DNA of 26,254 bases, taken from IMG/VR virus record IMGVR_UViG_3300042519_001020, positions 1 to 26,254 of that record. One strand, 5' to 3'. Source of the DNA: a virus. The notes under the pieces were generated by a model, which did not search any database, had not been told where the DNA came from, and saw only the letters and a program-made list of their open reading frames with translations. A program made the position numbers and the translations under genes. Below, piece by piece: positions 7,258 to 16,033 of the stretch (position 1 is its first letter; the number at the start of each line of letters is the position of its first letter).

Positions 7258-9303
7258 TTACTGTTCTAACATTTTATCGATGTCATCTATAATATTATCT
7301 AATTCAGAATTAATTTTTAAATTCTTATCATATATTTTAACTTTTTCAGATTTAACCTCATTGTTACCATTAATACTTTCAACAAGGATATCTAAATGTC
7401 TGTTAGTATATTTTCTTTTTCTATTATTTAAAACGTTTGTTAAGTTTTGTTTTCTTTCTGTTAACAAATTGTTTATTTTATTAACTGATTCAGCTAAATT
7501 CTCAGCTGGTGCTGGTTCTGCTGCTGGTGGTGGTGCTTCCGCTCCACCTTCAGCTGGCGCTTCACCTTCAGCTGGTGTTTCACCTTCTGGTGTTGTTTCA
7601 TCACCAAAATCTAAATCTTCACCACCAGTCGAACCGCCTCCGAAACCACCACCGAAGCTACCGCCTCCGCCACCGCCAGATGTTTCTCCACCTTCAGATG
7701 GCGCACCGCCTTCACCACCGCCAGCTCTAGCCGCTTCAATATCACCAAATATGTTATCAACCTCATCAAACATTCTAGTATGTTTAATAACATTAGCAGT
7801 ATTCGCCAATTCAGCAGACGCTGCTTTCTCCATACGTTGTTCAAGTAAATCTTGTTTGATTTCATCATCAGACCACCCTAAGATTTCTCTATGAGCACGA
7901 GTCCATGACATAGCACCAAAACCATTACCAATATCTGATACAGCGTCTTTAAGTGCTGTAATTTTAAGTTGTAAATGTTCAACATTAAGCATTTCAGCTT
8001 GTGTTGATGGATTGTTAAGTGTTAGCGTGAAATTATCTAATTCATCCTCAAAACCTAAAATGTATAAATGTATAATTGCAATCTTATTTAATTCTTGCAA
8101 CATTGATTGTTGGATTCTGTTTATTGTTCTAGAAAAACGAATATCTTGTAACGCTAAGTTTTTACCATCACCAGCAGTCTCATCAAAACCTAAGAAAGGT
8201 TTAGGTACTCTTAACGCTGTAAATAAGTTACCTCTTAAATATTCAATATCTGCAATTTGGTCCAAGTTCGAAGCACCTGGCAGCGTGTCAATAGGGCTAG
8301 GCGCACCTTCATCCCTTACTGGGATAAAGAAATCTTGGTCGTTAGATAATTGGTTATAACGTAAATCGATTTGACCAGTTTGTGGGTCAATAATTGGCAT
8401 ACGTTTAAATCTATCTGCGATTGCATTTACATATTGTTCAACATCCGCATCATCAATGTTACCAACATAGATTTTATAAACACGTCTTTCTGGTGCTCTA
8501 GTCACACGATAAACAAGCATTGAATCTTCAGATAGTAATAATTGTTTCCATACACGTCTAGCTTTCTCTAATACAGATGTACCATAAGGTAAACGTCTAT
8601 CATCACCCAATAATCTGAAGTGAGCAATTTGCCATGAATTAAATTCAACATCACGACCTCTCCAATAGAATTTAACTTTATCAACAGATTCATCTTCTGG
8701 TTTGTTTTTTTCTCTACCAGTAATCAAATCAAACAAACTACCTTCACGTCTTTCCATTTCATAGTTAGGCATTTGTTTTGACGCTATAACTCCATCAGTG
8801 TCGTTTATATTTAAAAATACAAAGTTATCACCATACTTACATGTGTTTCTAGTCCACATTGGTAACGATGTGTGAATATCCAATCGGTTATAAAATAAAT
8901 CTTCTAATATACCTTTGATTCTTTTACTATCAGAATAGACATTTAACATTTTACCAACTCTGTTAACAGTAGTTGATTCTTCCATCATTACATCTAATGC
9001 AGCAGCAATAGCTGGATAAAACTCCATAGCCTCAAAATCTGAATATGAACCAATACGAGTTGTTTCATAGTTAATTGATTGTTGGAATAATCCATTCTCA
9101 ACTTTCTTCCAAACTTGACCTAAATATTTATTTTGTTGAGCTTGTAATTTTGTAGTTTCATATTCTTCACGACTAGTAGTTTTTAATAGTTCGCTAGAAC
9201 CAATATTATACCTTTTTGTCGTGTCTTTTTGTTGTAACTTAGCACCCTCTGGGCTAATAACTTGATTTAATTTTTGAAATATTGTTAAATTCTTATTTGC
9301 CAT
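7258..9303 (-). CDS. 20: Portal protein, T4 gp20-like
   Basis: 681 residues against 524 in T4 gp20. It forms the dodecameric ring at the head vertex through which DNA is packaged. Family-like stretches include ALDVMMEESTTVN, WRGRDVEFNSWQIAHFRLLG, PYGTSVLEKARRVWKQLLLS, RVTRAPERRVYKIYVGNID and LFTALRVPKPFLGFDE. The extra length is C-terminal: residues about 523-600 form a Gly/Glu/Pro/Ala-rich low-complexity linker (7501-7735), followed by a charged helical tail of about 80 residues. The tail contains LAE, LTE and LVE, possible prohead-protease sites. It lies between the terminase and protease genes as in T4, but T4 genes 18 and 19 are absent from the gap. Confidence 0.92.
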   Translation of the reverse strand: MANKNLTIFQKLNQVISPEGAKLQQKDTTKRYNIGSSELLKTTSREEYETTKLQAQQNKYLGQVWKKVENGLFQQSINYETTRIGSYSDFEAMEFYPAIAAALDVMMEESTTVNRVGKMLNVYSDSKRIKGILEDLFYNRLDIHTSLPMWTRNTCKYGDNFVFLNINDTDGVIASKQMPNYEMERREGSLFDLITGREKNKPEDESVDKVKFYWRGRDVEFNSWQIAHFRLLGDDRRLPYGTSVLEKARRVWKQLLLSEDSMLVYRVTRAPERRVYKIYVGNIDDADVEQYVNAIADRFKRMPIIDPQTGQIDLRYNQLSNDQDFFIPVRDEGAPSPIDTLPGASNLDQIADIEYLRGNLFTALRVPKPFLGFDETAGDGKNLALQDIRFSRTINRIQQSMLQELNKIAIIHLYILGFEDELDNFTLTLNNPSTQAEMLNVEHLQLKITALKDAVSDIGNGFGAMSWTRAHREILGWSDDEIKQDLLEQRMEKAASAELANTANVIKHTRMFDEVDNIFGDIEAARAGGGEGGAPSEGGETSGGGGGGSFGGGFGGGSTGGEDLDFGDETTPEGETPAEGEAPAEGGAEAPPPAAEPAPAENLAESVNKINNLLTERKQNLTNVLNNRKRKYTNRHLDILVESINGNNEVKSEKVKIYDKNLKINSELDNIIDDIDKMLEQ

Positions 9304-9350
9304 ATTTTTCTTTTTTTAAAATATACTTAATTTTTTAATAAATTAAATAG

Positions 9351-9590
9351 TTATTCAACATAATCACAAGCAACATACGCGCTGCGGAAAGTTGTACTAT
9401 TGTTATATAAATCAAGATAAGTATATGTTACCTTCCAATCTTCACCATTAGAAAAAGGTGTTGCTGAACAATAATCTTTATTTTTATTAGGGTCGTTAGC
9501 GCTTCTTGATTTGTTATCAAAATTATTAGGTTCTGGCGACCATCTATAAATATAATTAGTTAAAGACTTTCTAAAAAATTCTTGTTTCAT
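9351..9590 (-). CDS. Small hypothetical protein between terminase and portal (79 aa)
   Basis: 79 residues, Asn/Tyr/Ser-rich, with two Cys (about 41 and 75) and aromatic residues, suggesting a small beta fold. No family recognised. It starts 10 nt after the terminase stop and 47 nt precede the portal gene, so it is probably translated from the same transcript. It occupies the place where T4 encodes tail sheath (18) and tail tube (19), but is far too short to be either. Confidence 0.6.
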   Translation of the reverse strand: MKQEFFRKSLTNYIYRWSPEPNNFDNKSRSANDPNKNKDYCSATPFSNGEDWKVTYTYLDLYNNSTTFRSAYVACDYVE

Positions 9591-9600
9591 TGTTATAAGT

Positions 9601-11367
9601 TTATCTCATTTTACCAAACAACCAAGCATATTCACCTTTTGGGTCTTGAACATTTTTATACGCTTTATGGTCTGGATTTATTTTAGTTTCAGTTTGTTTT
9701 GTTACTGGGTTAACAACAGTTCTTGTTGGTGATTGAGCAACATTATTAGAAGTTACCCAACTAGATAAAATTGCTTTTGTTTGTTTTTCTAATCTTTCTA
9801 AATTTTTAAATGAATGTTCCATTACCCATAACGCCATACCCAATGACATAAGTAAATCATCATGGTAACCTTCCATATGGTCTGGCCTACCATTTTTGTA
9901 AATAAATGTTTTCATTTCAGAAATGATTCTACTAGAACGTATTTTAATACCGTTTGTTCTAATCTTATATTCTAAATTTGAAATCATTGGTAAACGAACA
10001 TTTGTTGCATGGAAACCTGGAATCTTATTCTGTTTGTTGTATGATGTTAATTCTCTTTGTCTAGCAGATAATATTTTACCACTAGCGTCATCATAATGCA
10101 ATCTTTTGTATTCGAATTCTAATAATTTAAGTACCGTAGACACACCCATACCACCAGTAACATCGACAACAGTATAAGCTTTGTATAAATTACCGTATTC
10201 TTCAACTATTTGAGCTAACAAGTCTGGTTGTATTTTACCTTGGTATTCCATTACTTGTTCCATAGTTGTAAAATCTATAATAACAATAGTTGATGAATCC
10301 TCTCCATCACCTCTAGAAACGTCCACACCCATAATATATTGATGGTCTTCTTGTGGTTCTTCCCATACCCATATTTCTTGTTCTAAACCACTAGTGAATT
10401 TAGGTATCATAACGTTATGCTTTTCATGGTATTCAATATACTCTTCGTTGATAACGTTACCCCCAGAACCAATAAATGACACATCAAGCTCTTGCGCAAT
10501 CATTTTAGCGTCATTGTTCATACCTCTACACATTTCTTCATACCATGAAGATGTAGGTTTCCAACCTTCAGCTATACGAGCGTTATAAGAAGCAAAAGTA
10601 AATTCATATTCGATTTCAACATCATCACCTTTAAGCCATCTTAAATCTTTATTGTAACGTAAATCTTCATACCATTTCATTTCAATGATATTGAAATTGT
10701 TCTTTTTGTTTCTAGCTTGGTCGTATGTTTTGTAATATAACGCATCCATACCGTTAGGTGTAGATATAAGCGTTGCTCTACCCCCAGTACCTAACGCTGT
10801 AAGCGCAGCACCAAATACCTCAGCACCATTATCAATATATGCGGCCTCATCCATAATAAGGAATGTAGGTGTAAAACCCCTTAATGCATCTTTTGATGTC
10901 GCTACCGCTTTCACACGACTACCATTAGGTAATTTAATTTCTTTTTTAGAATCGGTAAGGAAAATAGATTTAGATTCATTTTTAGCGTTGCCATAATATT
11001 CATGACCCCATACCCATCTAGGTAATTGACCTAAAAAGTCTTTAATCTTAGCTAAGAACTCAAAAGCTAACTCTTGTTTGTTGGCAATGATTAGAATCGC
11101 CTCTGGATTATCTGCATCAGCAAACCCAACTTTAATTGACATATAAGCAGCTGTTGTTGTTGATACACCAGCTTGACGTGGTTTAGTTACAATGTTAAAT
11201 CTGTGTTTTTCGTATGCTGATATGATTTCTTTTTGTCTTGGAAATAATCTAAAAGGCACAAAACCTTCTTGTGTTTTATCAAACGTCTCCAAATATGTTT
11301 CAATAGCATATATTGGGTTTGTTAAACACTTAGCATATTCCTTAAATATTTCTTGTCTAGTTAACAT
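9601..11367 (-). CDS. 17: Terminase large subunit, T4 gp17-like
   Basis: 588 residues (T4 gp17 is 610). It is the packaging motor ATPase plus headful nuclease. The N-terminal ATPase shows a deviant Walker A, TKPRQAGVSTTT (about 61-72), where Val replaces the usual P-loop Lys and Lys62 may substitute. Walker B is FLIMDEAA (169-176, Glu174 catalytic) and the coupling motif is TLISTPNG (199-206). The C-terminal RNase H-like nuclease shows Asp349 in GVDVSRGDGED, Asp402 in VVDVTGG and Asp503/504 in YHDDLL, giving the three-acid metal site. It has its own upstream ATATTTATTAATAAA element and precedes the portal gene. Confidence 0.95.
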   Translation of the reverse strand: MLTRQEIFKEYAKCLTNPIYAIETYLETFDKTQEGFVPFRLFPRQKEIISAYEKHRFNIVTKPRQAGVSTTTAAYMSIKVGFADADNPEAILIIANKQELAFEFLAKIKDFLGQLPRWVWGHEYYGNAKNESKSIFLTDSKKEIKLPNGSRVKAVATSKDALRGFTPTFLIMDEAAYIDNGAEVFGAALTALGTGGRATLISTPNGMDALYYKTYDQARNKKNNFNIIEMKWYEDLRYNKDLRWLKGDDVEIEYEFTFASYNARIAEGWKPTSSWYEEMCRGMNNDAKMIAQELDVSFIGSGGNVINEEYIEYHEKHNVMIPKFTSGLEQEIWVWEEPQEDHQYIMGVDVSRGDGEDSSTIVIIDFTTMEQVMEYQGKIQPDLLAQIVEEYGNLYKAYTVVDVTGGMGVSTVLKLLEFEYKRLHYDDASGKILSARQRELTSYNKQNKIPGFHATNVRLPMISNLEYKIRTNGIKIRSSRIISEMKTFIYKNGRPDHMEGYHDDLLMSLGMALWVMEHSFKNLERLEKQTKAILSSWVTSNNVAQSPTRTVVNPVTKQTETKINPDHKAYKNVQDPKGEYAWLFGKMR

Positions 11368-11380
11368 AAAATTAATTCAA

Positions 11381-11397
11381 TTTATTAATAAATATGT
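11381..11397 (-). promoter_or_regulatory. Recurring ATATTTAT element (terminase unit)
   Basis: Reads ACATATTTATTAATAAA on the minus strand, 13 nt before the terminase ATG and downstream of the preceding unit's terminator. Confidence 0.5.
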
Positions 11398-11428
11398 TCA
11401 AATTAAACAAAAACGTTTATTATAAATA

Positions 11429-11456
11429 AATAAGGGCCCTATATAGGGCCCTTATT
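11429..11456 (-). terminator. Intrinsic terminator of the 17358-11478 operon
   Basis: A perfect inverted repeat: AATAAGGGCCC and GGGCCCTTATT around a TATATA loop. It closes the second virion operon. The T-tract is interrupted by A, so strength may rest mainly on the GC-rich stem. Confidence 0.8.
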
Positions 11457-11477
11457 ATTATTTTATATTAGTATTAT

Positions 11478-12794
11478 TTAAAATAATTCACCGATATCAA
11501 AACCTTCATCAGTGAAATCTTCACCATCGGAATCACCATCGGAATCATCATTGTTAACTTCACACATAAGGTCTTCATAATCAAAAGTTTCGTCACTAGA
11601 ATAACCATCGGAATTTGCTTCGTTGTAACTATTAAGTTCGTTCATAGCTTCTTCTTCTCGCATTTCTCGTTTAACTTCATTTACGATATCAGTTATGATT
11701 TTTTTACCTTGTTTTGTGTTAGCCATCACTTCTTTCATTTTCATGTTAAACTCATCAACTGGTAACGCTGCTAATTCACTATACACGTGATGTTTTAAGT
11801 TGAAATCTTCAGCCTCGAATAAGTTTGTGAAACGATTCCAAAGAGCTGGTCCTAAACGCATATCCCATGGCTCAGCAGCTAAGAAATCAGCTTTATCAAC
11901 TACAAATTGACCAATCTTTTTATCTTTAGGTAAACCATGTGCTGAAAGGATTTCCATAACACCTTTAACTAATTCATGAATAAGAACTGGGAAAACCATA
12001 GCTTGTGCAGTTATAACACACTTAGGGTTTTTATCAGTTGGAAAATCTACTCTAACAACACCACCGCTAACACCATTTTCCATATTTGGTATAATGTAAT
12101 ACATGTAATCAGCGTTAGCCATTAGTTTTGCATATTTGTTAGGTAATTTAGGGTCTAAATCAGATAATTCATCGTCAACCATATGATACATATGGTGACA
12201 TTTTTTAGCAGAACCTTGCATCATAGCGTTAAGAAATCTACGTTTATAAACTTCTTTATTAGCATTAGAAATTTCATCGTGATTTTCAAATTCAACTTCA
12301 GAAATAATTGGTTTAGGGTTTTTCTTAGTACCTTCAATGTTTATTTTGTCAGTTAACTCAGCGTTAATTTCAACAATGTCTTCTGACATATCAAACTCTT
12401 CTCTAATCATTTTAACTGCTAACTCTTCAAGTTTCTTTTTATGAGCTTTTTCCAAACTCATAGTTTCAACCACCAAAGGTAAAGAATTAGAAATAGCTTC
12501 ATTTTGGTTAATGCTATCACATTCAAACACTCTTTTGTATCTTTTAACTACTTCAGAGAATCTTTCACCCATTATCATTTCTTCAAATAATGAGTCATTA
12601 CCCTCTGGTAACGCAGCATTATCACCCAACGAATGTTTTCTTTTGATTAAATCTTCTTCTAATCTAGAATTCATTCTTTCAGAAATATTTTCTGGGTAAA
12701 CAACTGATTCATTTAATGTTTTTTGATTGTTTAATTGTTTACCTAATTTAGATTTTCTTAATGCTTCTTCTGCTATTTTTCTGTAATCACTCAT
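11478..12794 (-). CDS. Hypothetical virion-operon protein with acidic tail (438 aa)
   Basis: 438 residues. The N-terminal 140 residues are charged and helical. A central globular part (about 190-350) contains YYIIPN, VVRVDFPTDKN and VFPVLIHELVKGVMEIL. The last 50 residues are Asp/Ser/Gly/Glu-rich and end DIGELF. HELVKG recalls a zincin HExxH but lacks the second His, so no protease call is made. I do not recognise a named family. It is the last gene of the operon starting at 17358 and ends at a strong terminator. A structural or head-assembly role is inferred only from its neighbours. Confidence 0.7.
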   Translation of the reverse strand: MSDYRKIAEEALRKSKLGKQLNNQKTLNESVVYPENISERMNSRLEEDLIKRKHSLGDNAALPEGNDSLFEEMIMGERFSEVVKRYKRVFECDSINQNEAISNSLPLVVETMSLEKAHKKKLEELAVKMIREEFDMSEDIVEINAELTDKINIEGTKKNPKPIISEVEFENHDEISNANKEVYKRRFLNAMMQGSAKKCHHMYHMVDDELSDLDPKLPNKYAKLMANADYMYYIIPNMENGVSGGVVRVDFPTDKNPKCVITAQAMVFPVLIHELVKGVMEILSAHGLPKDKKIGQFVVDKADFLAAEPWDMRLGPALWNRFTNLFEAEDFNLKHHVYSELAALPVDEFNMKMKEVMANTKQGKKIITDIVNEVKREMREEEAMNELNSYNEANSDGYSSDETFDYEDLMCEVNNDDSDGDSDGEDFTDEGFDIGELF

Positions 12795-12816
12795 TTACTT
12801 TTATATTATAACTTTA

Positions 12817-13464
12817 TTATTGATTTGAATTTTCACCAGTTATCTGTTTTTTACCAAAAATTTTATTTTCGTAATATTTTTTAAACTCTCTTAAATTCAT
12901 ATATTTTTCTTCTCCACTCAAACCATTCTTAACCAATTCTTGGATTGTTTTGAATTTTTTAAAACTATTCTTTTTTTCATTAACTACATAATGTTTGTAT
13001 TCAGATAAACCCATTTCTTTAATCTCGTCAATATCTTCTTTCTGACTGTTTTCTTTTTCTAACATTTCTTTCATTGGCAAAGCAATTTCTTTTTCAAATT
13101 GCTCAACTTCATAAATGTTTTTATCTTCTAAACACATAACTGATAACACAACTTCTTTATTAGGTTTAATACCTCTAACCATTCTGTAATTTTTATCACC
13201 AATGTTGAATGGTTCAGAAATTTTACCAGTTTTATCATCAACTACATTTGATAAATATTTTATTGTTGCTTGGTCTTGTGGTTCGATAACAGCATCTACA
13301 TTTTTTTCTTCATTGAATACGTCTAATACGCCATCTTTAACAACATGTACATCAGCCTTATCACCAACTTTTGAAATAACATCTTGTAATTCATCTTTTG
13401 TTGCGTATACTGTTGTTTTTTTAGTGTCAAACATTCCCTCTTGTAATTTATTTTTGTTTTTCAT
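12817..13464 (-). CDS. Hypothetical protein (215 aa)
   Basis: 215 residues. An N-terminal beta-type region (TTVYATKDELQDVISKVG, then DVHVVKDGVLDVF) is followed by a charged helical C-terminal half. No family recognised. Its start overlaps the end of the upstream 137-residue gene by 17 nt, which points to translational coupling, and it is followed 22 nt later by the 438-residue gene. The ATG at 13464 is preferred because it gives a compact A-rich leader inside the upstream gene. Confidence 0.65.
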   Translation of the reverse strand: MKNKNKLQEGMFDTKKTTVYATKDELQDVISKVGDKADVHVVKDGVLDVFNEEKNVDAVIEPQDQATIKYLSNVVDDKTGKISEPFNIGDKNYRMVRGIKPNKEVVLSVMCLEDKNIYEVEQFEKEIALPMKEMLEKENSQKEDIDEIKEMGLSEYKHYVVNEKKNSFKKFKTIQELVKNGLSGEEKYMNLREFKKYYENKIFGKKQITGENSNQ

Positions 13465-13861
13465 AGTTTTGTTTGTTGTATTGTAATGTTAGGTCTTTTT
13501 CATATAGTTTGGTTTCAACCTCACTTATTGGTTCACCAAATTTAAAACAAATGCGTTTTTCTGGGTAAGAATCATATGCGTTTATGTTTTCCCATGCCAA
13601 CGCTATAACACCGTCTATTGCATCCCAAACAGCAAAAGTGTCGCTATATTGTATCACATCAAATTTAATTTCAGATTCCAATCTACCAACCTTTTTAATA
13701 AAATGGTCGTGCGGTGCTGATGGTCTTCCAGACGCTGGAAACGTATCCCAATCATCACCATCAATACCATCAATTGTATCTGAAAATATGAATTCATACA
13801 AATAATTTTCTTTGTAATCTTTTCCTATTTTATTAATGTAAATTAAAAACAATTCTTTCAT
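13448..13861 (-). CDS. Hypothetical acidic protein (137 aa)
   Basis: 137 residues with distinctive stretches YEFIFSDTIDGIDGDDWDTF, PASGRPSAPHDHFI and WDAIDGVIALAWENI. The C-terminus is a charged helix. I do not recognise a named family. Its ATG overlaps the stop of the upstream cupin gene by one base (TAATG) and its own 3' end overlaps the next gene by 17 nt, so it sits in a tightly coupled run of four genes. Confidence 0.65.
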   Translation of the reverse strand: MKELFLIYINKIGKDYKENYLYEFIFSDTIDGIDGDDWDTFPASGRPSAPHDHFIKKVGRLESEIKFDVIQYSDTFAVWDAIDGVIALAWENINAYDSYPEKRICFKFGEPISEVETKLYEKDLTLQYNKQNYEKQK

Positions 13862-14364
13862 TATTTACTTGCTTTTGGGTCCGTTTTTGGCAACGTGTTA
13901 GGTTGAATAATAAACGGTTTATTTCTTCTACTAGGTGTAATGTTAGGTTGAACTTCATTTGGTTTAGGTTCAACCTTTGGTTTTACTTGTGGTTCAACCA
14001 TTGGTTCTGAATTGTGAAATGTTTCGTGTAATTTCATAGCTAAATAGTTTTTATCTAATTTACTATTTTTTTCTAAAAGTTTCAAGTCTTTTATATCACC
14101 TTCAACAATTTTAATTTTTAATTCGTTTTTACCTTTTATAACTCTATGATAAGTATTTTTGGGTATAATAATACTTTCATTAACGTTTAATTTTTTAGGT
14201 AATTCATTATCAAATTGAATCATCCAATCATTTTCATTCAATACCGTAACTAACCTATCTTCTCGGTCTCGATGCCATGTTAATTCAGATTCATTAACAT
14301 TGGCATCAAAAACACGATTGATTACGTTTCCTTTTCTAGTTTCTATATAAGGTTTTTTTCCCAT
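13861..14364 (-). CDS. Cupin-fold protein
   Basis: 167 residues from the ATG at 14364 (MGKKPYIETR). The open frame reaches 14397, but that start would lie inside the upstream gene, whereas 14364 follows its stop by 13 nt. Residues about 25-90 form a small cupin-like beta barrel: LTWHRDREDRLVTVL, then LNVNESIIIPKNTYHRVIKG, with His residues where cupins hold metal or ligand. The last 45 residues are a Pro/Lys-rich, probably disordered tail with repeats of VEPxxKPKVEPKP type. The barrel resembles short cupin domains found in other phage proteins, function unknown. The gene lies in the virion operon, so a structural accessory role is possible. Confidence 0.7.
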   Translation of the reverse strand: MGKKPYIETRKGNVINRVFDANVNESELTWHRDREDRLVTVLNENDWMIQFDNELPKKLNVNESIIIPKNTYHRVIKGKNELKIKIVEGDIKDLKLLEKNSKLDKNYLAMKLHETFHNSEPMVEPQVKPKVEPKPNEVQPNITPSRRNKPFIIQPNTLPKTDPKASK

Positions 14365-14377
14365 AATTTTATTTTTT

Positions 14378-16033
14378 TCACCACCATTTACCGCCACCAG
14401 ATAAACCTAATAATTTAGCGTATCTTGGTAAACGACAAGCCCAGTATCCAGCTTTTGTTTTATCATTTTTTTGTTCACAATTATGTCTATCAGCAAACGC
14501 TTTTCTAGCTTTAGGGTCTTTTAATTTAACCGCTAAATTACCACCACCAGATTTAGCACCAAATGATACTTTTTTAACTTTACCAGTTTTAGGGTTTTTT
14601 ACATAAACATAGAATTTTTTAGAACCACCTCTTTTTGGTTTACCTATTTCAACTTTTTTACCTTGGTATTCAGCCTCATTTAACAATTCATCATTAACAT
14701 CTTCAAAAATAAAGTTCATTTTAATTTTATCATTACCAACTTGTAAATAACCTAAATCAAAATCGTTTACAATAAATGCATCATTTTCATTTAATGTTAT
14801 TAACCCTTTGCTGTATAATGATTTTACTTCTTTAAGCAACGCCATGAACTTATCTGAACCATATCTAAATACTGATTCACCTAACGCAATTTCGTTTTGA
14901 ATATGGTAAGCTAAATCGCTTGAAACTGGAATATCAGAAGATACTTGCATAGGTTTTGACCATTCTGAATAATCATCTTCATGGTCTTCAATATCAACAG
15001 ACTTCCATGCATCACCACTTTTAGTTTCATTCATTAAGAAATCGAATACTTGGTCAAAACTTTCTTTTGCTGTTGCTATATGGTCAGCAGCCCAATCATG
15101 ACCGCTATTTAAAATCGCTTCAATTTTATCTTCATCTAAATCTAATAATAAACCAGCTTGTCTTCTGATTTGTTCTAAATTGCTAAAGAACATATATCTA
15201 GTCGGAGAACCCTCTTCTTCGTTTTCTTTTGTCAATCTGTCCCATTGTTTTTTATCTGGATAATCTTCATCACCTTTTTTTGCTGGTGCTTCACCTCTTT
15301 TTCTTTTAGCGTGTATATTAGCCCATAAACCTTTAGATTCTTCATTTATATTATCATCATGTTTAAATTCAGCTTCTTTACTACCTTTTGGTGCGAATAA
15401 ACTACTTCTTTTAATTTCGTTTTTATCTAATAAGAATTTACCTTCTTGTAATTCTTCTTCATCACCAAAATTATCATTTGAATCATCACCACTATCGCCA
15501 TCACCGAAGTCGCCAAAATCGCCAGAATCATCGATGGAACCATCTTGATTATCAGAATTATCAGATTCATCATCTTTTTTATCATCACCAGCTTTATTAA
15601 TTTTTTTGATTATATCATTTTTATCTTCTTCGTCCATTTCTGCTGTATGGGTCGCTGAAATAACTGAATTAATAGCAAACTTCTCTAACTCAAAATCTGG
15701 GCTACCTTTTTTCTCTGTTAAATCTCTTAATGATTGACCTAACTTACCAGCAAGTTGTTGTATAAATTTTTCTGGGTCAGTTTCCTCATTAGCTTCAACA
15801 CCAGCATCAAATTTTTCATCATCAAATGGTTTATCATCTTTTGGTTGTTCAGTATCATCACCAAAATCCAATTCGTCATCACCAAAATCGCCAAAACCAG
15901 CTTCATCAGCTGGTTCTGTAGTTGGTTCAGCTGGAGTAGGTGCTTGAGCCGCTGGGGCTGGAGCATCAACTTTCAGCTTATATTTTACTTCGTTTACTTC
16001 TTTTTTGTTAACGTTGTTACTTTTTTTTTTAAT
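14378..16033 (-). CDS. C-terminal half of a large acidic head-type protein, in the -1 frame
   Basis: This frame has no ATG at its 5' end. It is open from 16033 and the only conventional alternative start is TTG at 15871, inside a coding-like Pro/Ala-rich linker that begins before it. This suggests it is translated as the -1 continuation of the gene at 15994-17094, giving about 905 residues. The visible part has a linker and Asp/Glu/Gly-rich region, a segment FIQQLAGKLGQSLRDL, a WANIHAKRKRGE motif, a helical domain (RYMFFSNLEQIRRQAGLLLD to FDFLMNE), and a Lys/Gly-rich C-terminal domain (FYVYVKNPKTGKVKKVSFGA, then ending in a Gly-rich KWW) that resembles DUF5872. It is probably a virion or prohead protein. 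Confidence 0.75.
   Translation of the reverse strand: MKKKSNNVNKKEVNEVKYKLKVDAPAPAAQAPTPAEPTTEPADEAGFGDFGDDELDFGDDTEQPKDDKPFDDEKFDAGVEANEETDPEKFIQQLAGKLGQSLRDLTEKKGSPDFELEKFAINSVISATHTAEMDEEDKNDIIKKINKAGDDKKDDESDNSDNQDGSIDDSGDFGDFGDGDSGDDSNDNFGDEEELQEGKFLLDKNEIKRSSLFAPKGSKEAEFKHDDNINEESKGLWANIHAKRKRGEAPAKKGDEDYPDKKQWDRLTKENEEEGSPTRYMFFSNLEQIRRQAGLLLDLDEDKIEAILNSGHDWAADHIATAKESFDQVFDFLMNETKSGDAWKSVDIEDHEDDYSEWSKPMQVSSDIPVSSDLAYHIQNEIALGESVFRYGSDKFMALLKEVKSLYSKGLITLNENDAFIVNDFDLGYLQVGNDKIKMNFIFEDVNDELLNEAEYQGKKVEIGKPKRGGSKKFYVYVKNPKTGKVKKVSFGAKSGGGNLAVKLKDPKARKAFADRHNCEQKNDKTKAGYWACRLPRYAKLLGLSGGGKWW

Noticed and set aside
7280-7894. Pro/Ser-rich plus-strand frame of 204 residues
   Set aside because: It is the mirror of the Gly-rich linker of the portal gene and has no promoter or leader of its own.
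12000-12020. HELVKG in the 438-residue protein as a zinc protease site
   Set aside because: The second His of HExxH is absent and no third ligand motif is seen.
15739-15969. Leu/Met-rich minus-strand frame of 76 residues
   Set aside because: It is out of frame with the coherent -1 coding sequence of the large head protein and looks like a shadow.
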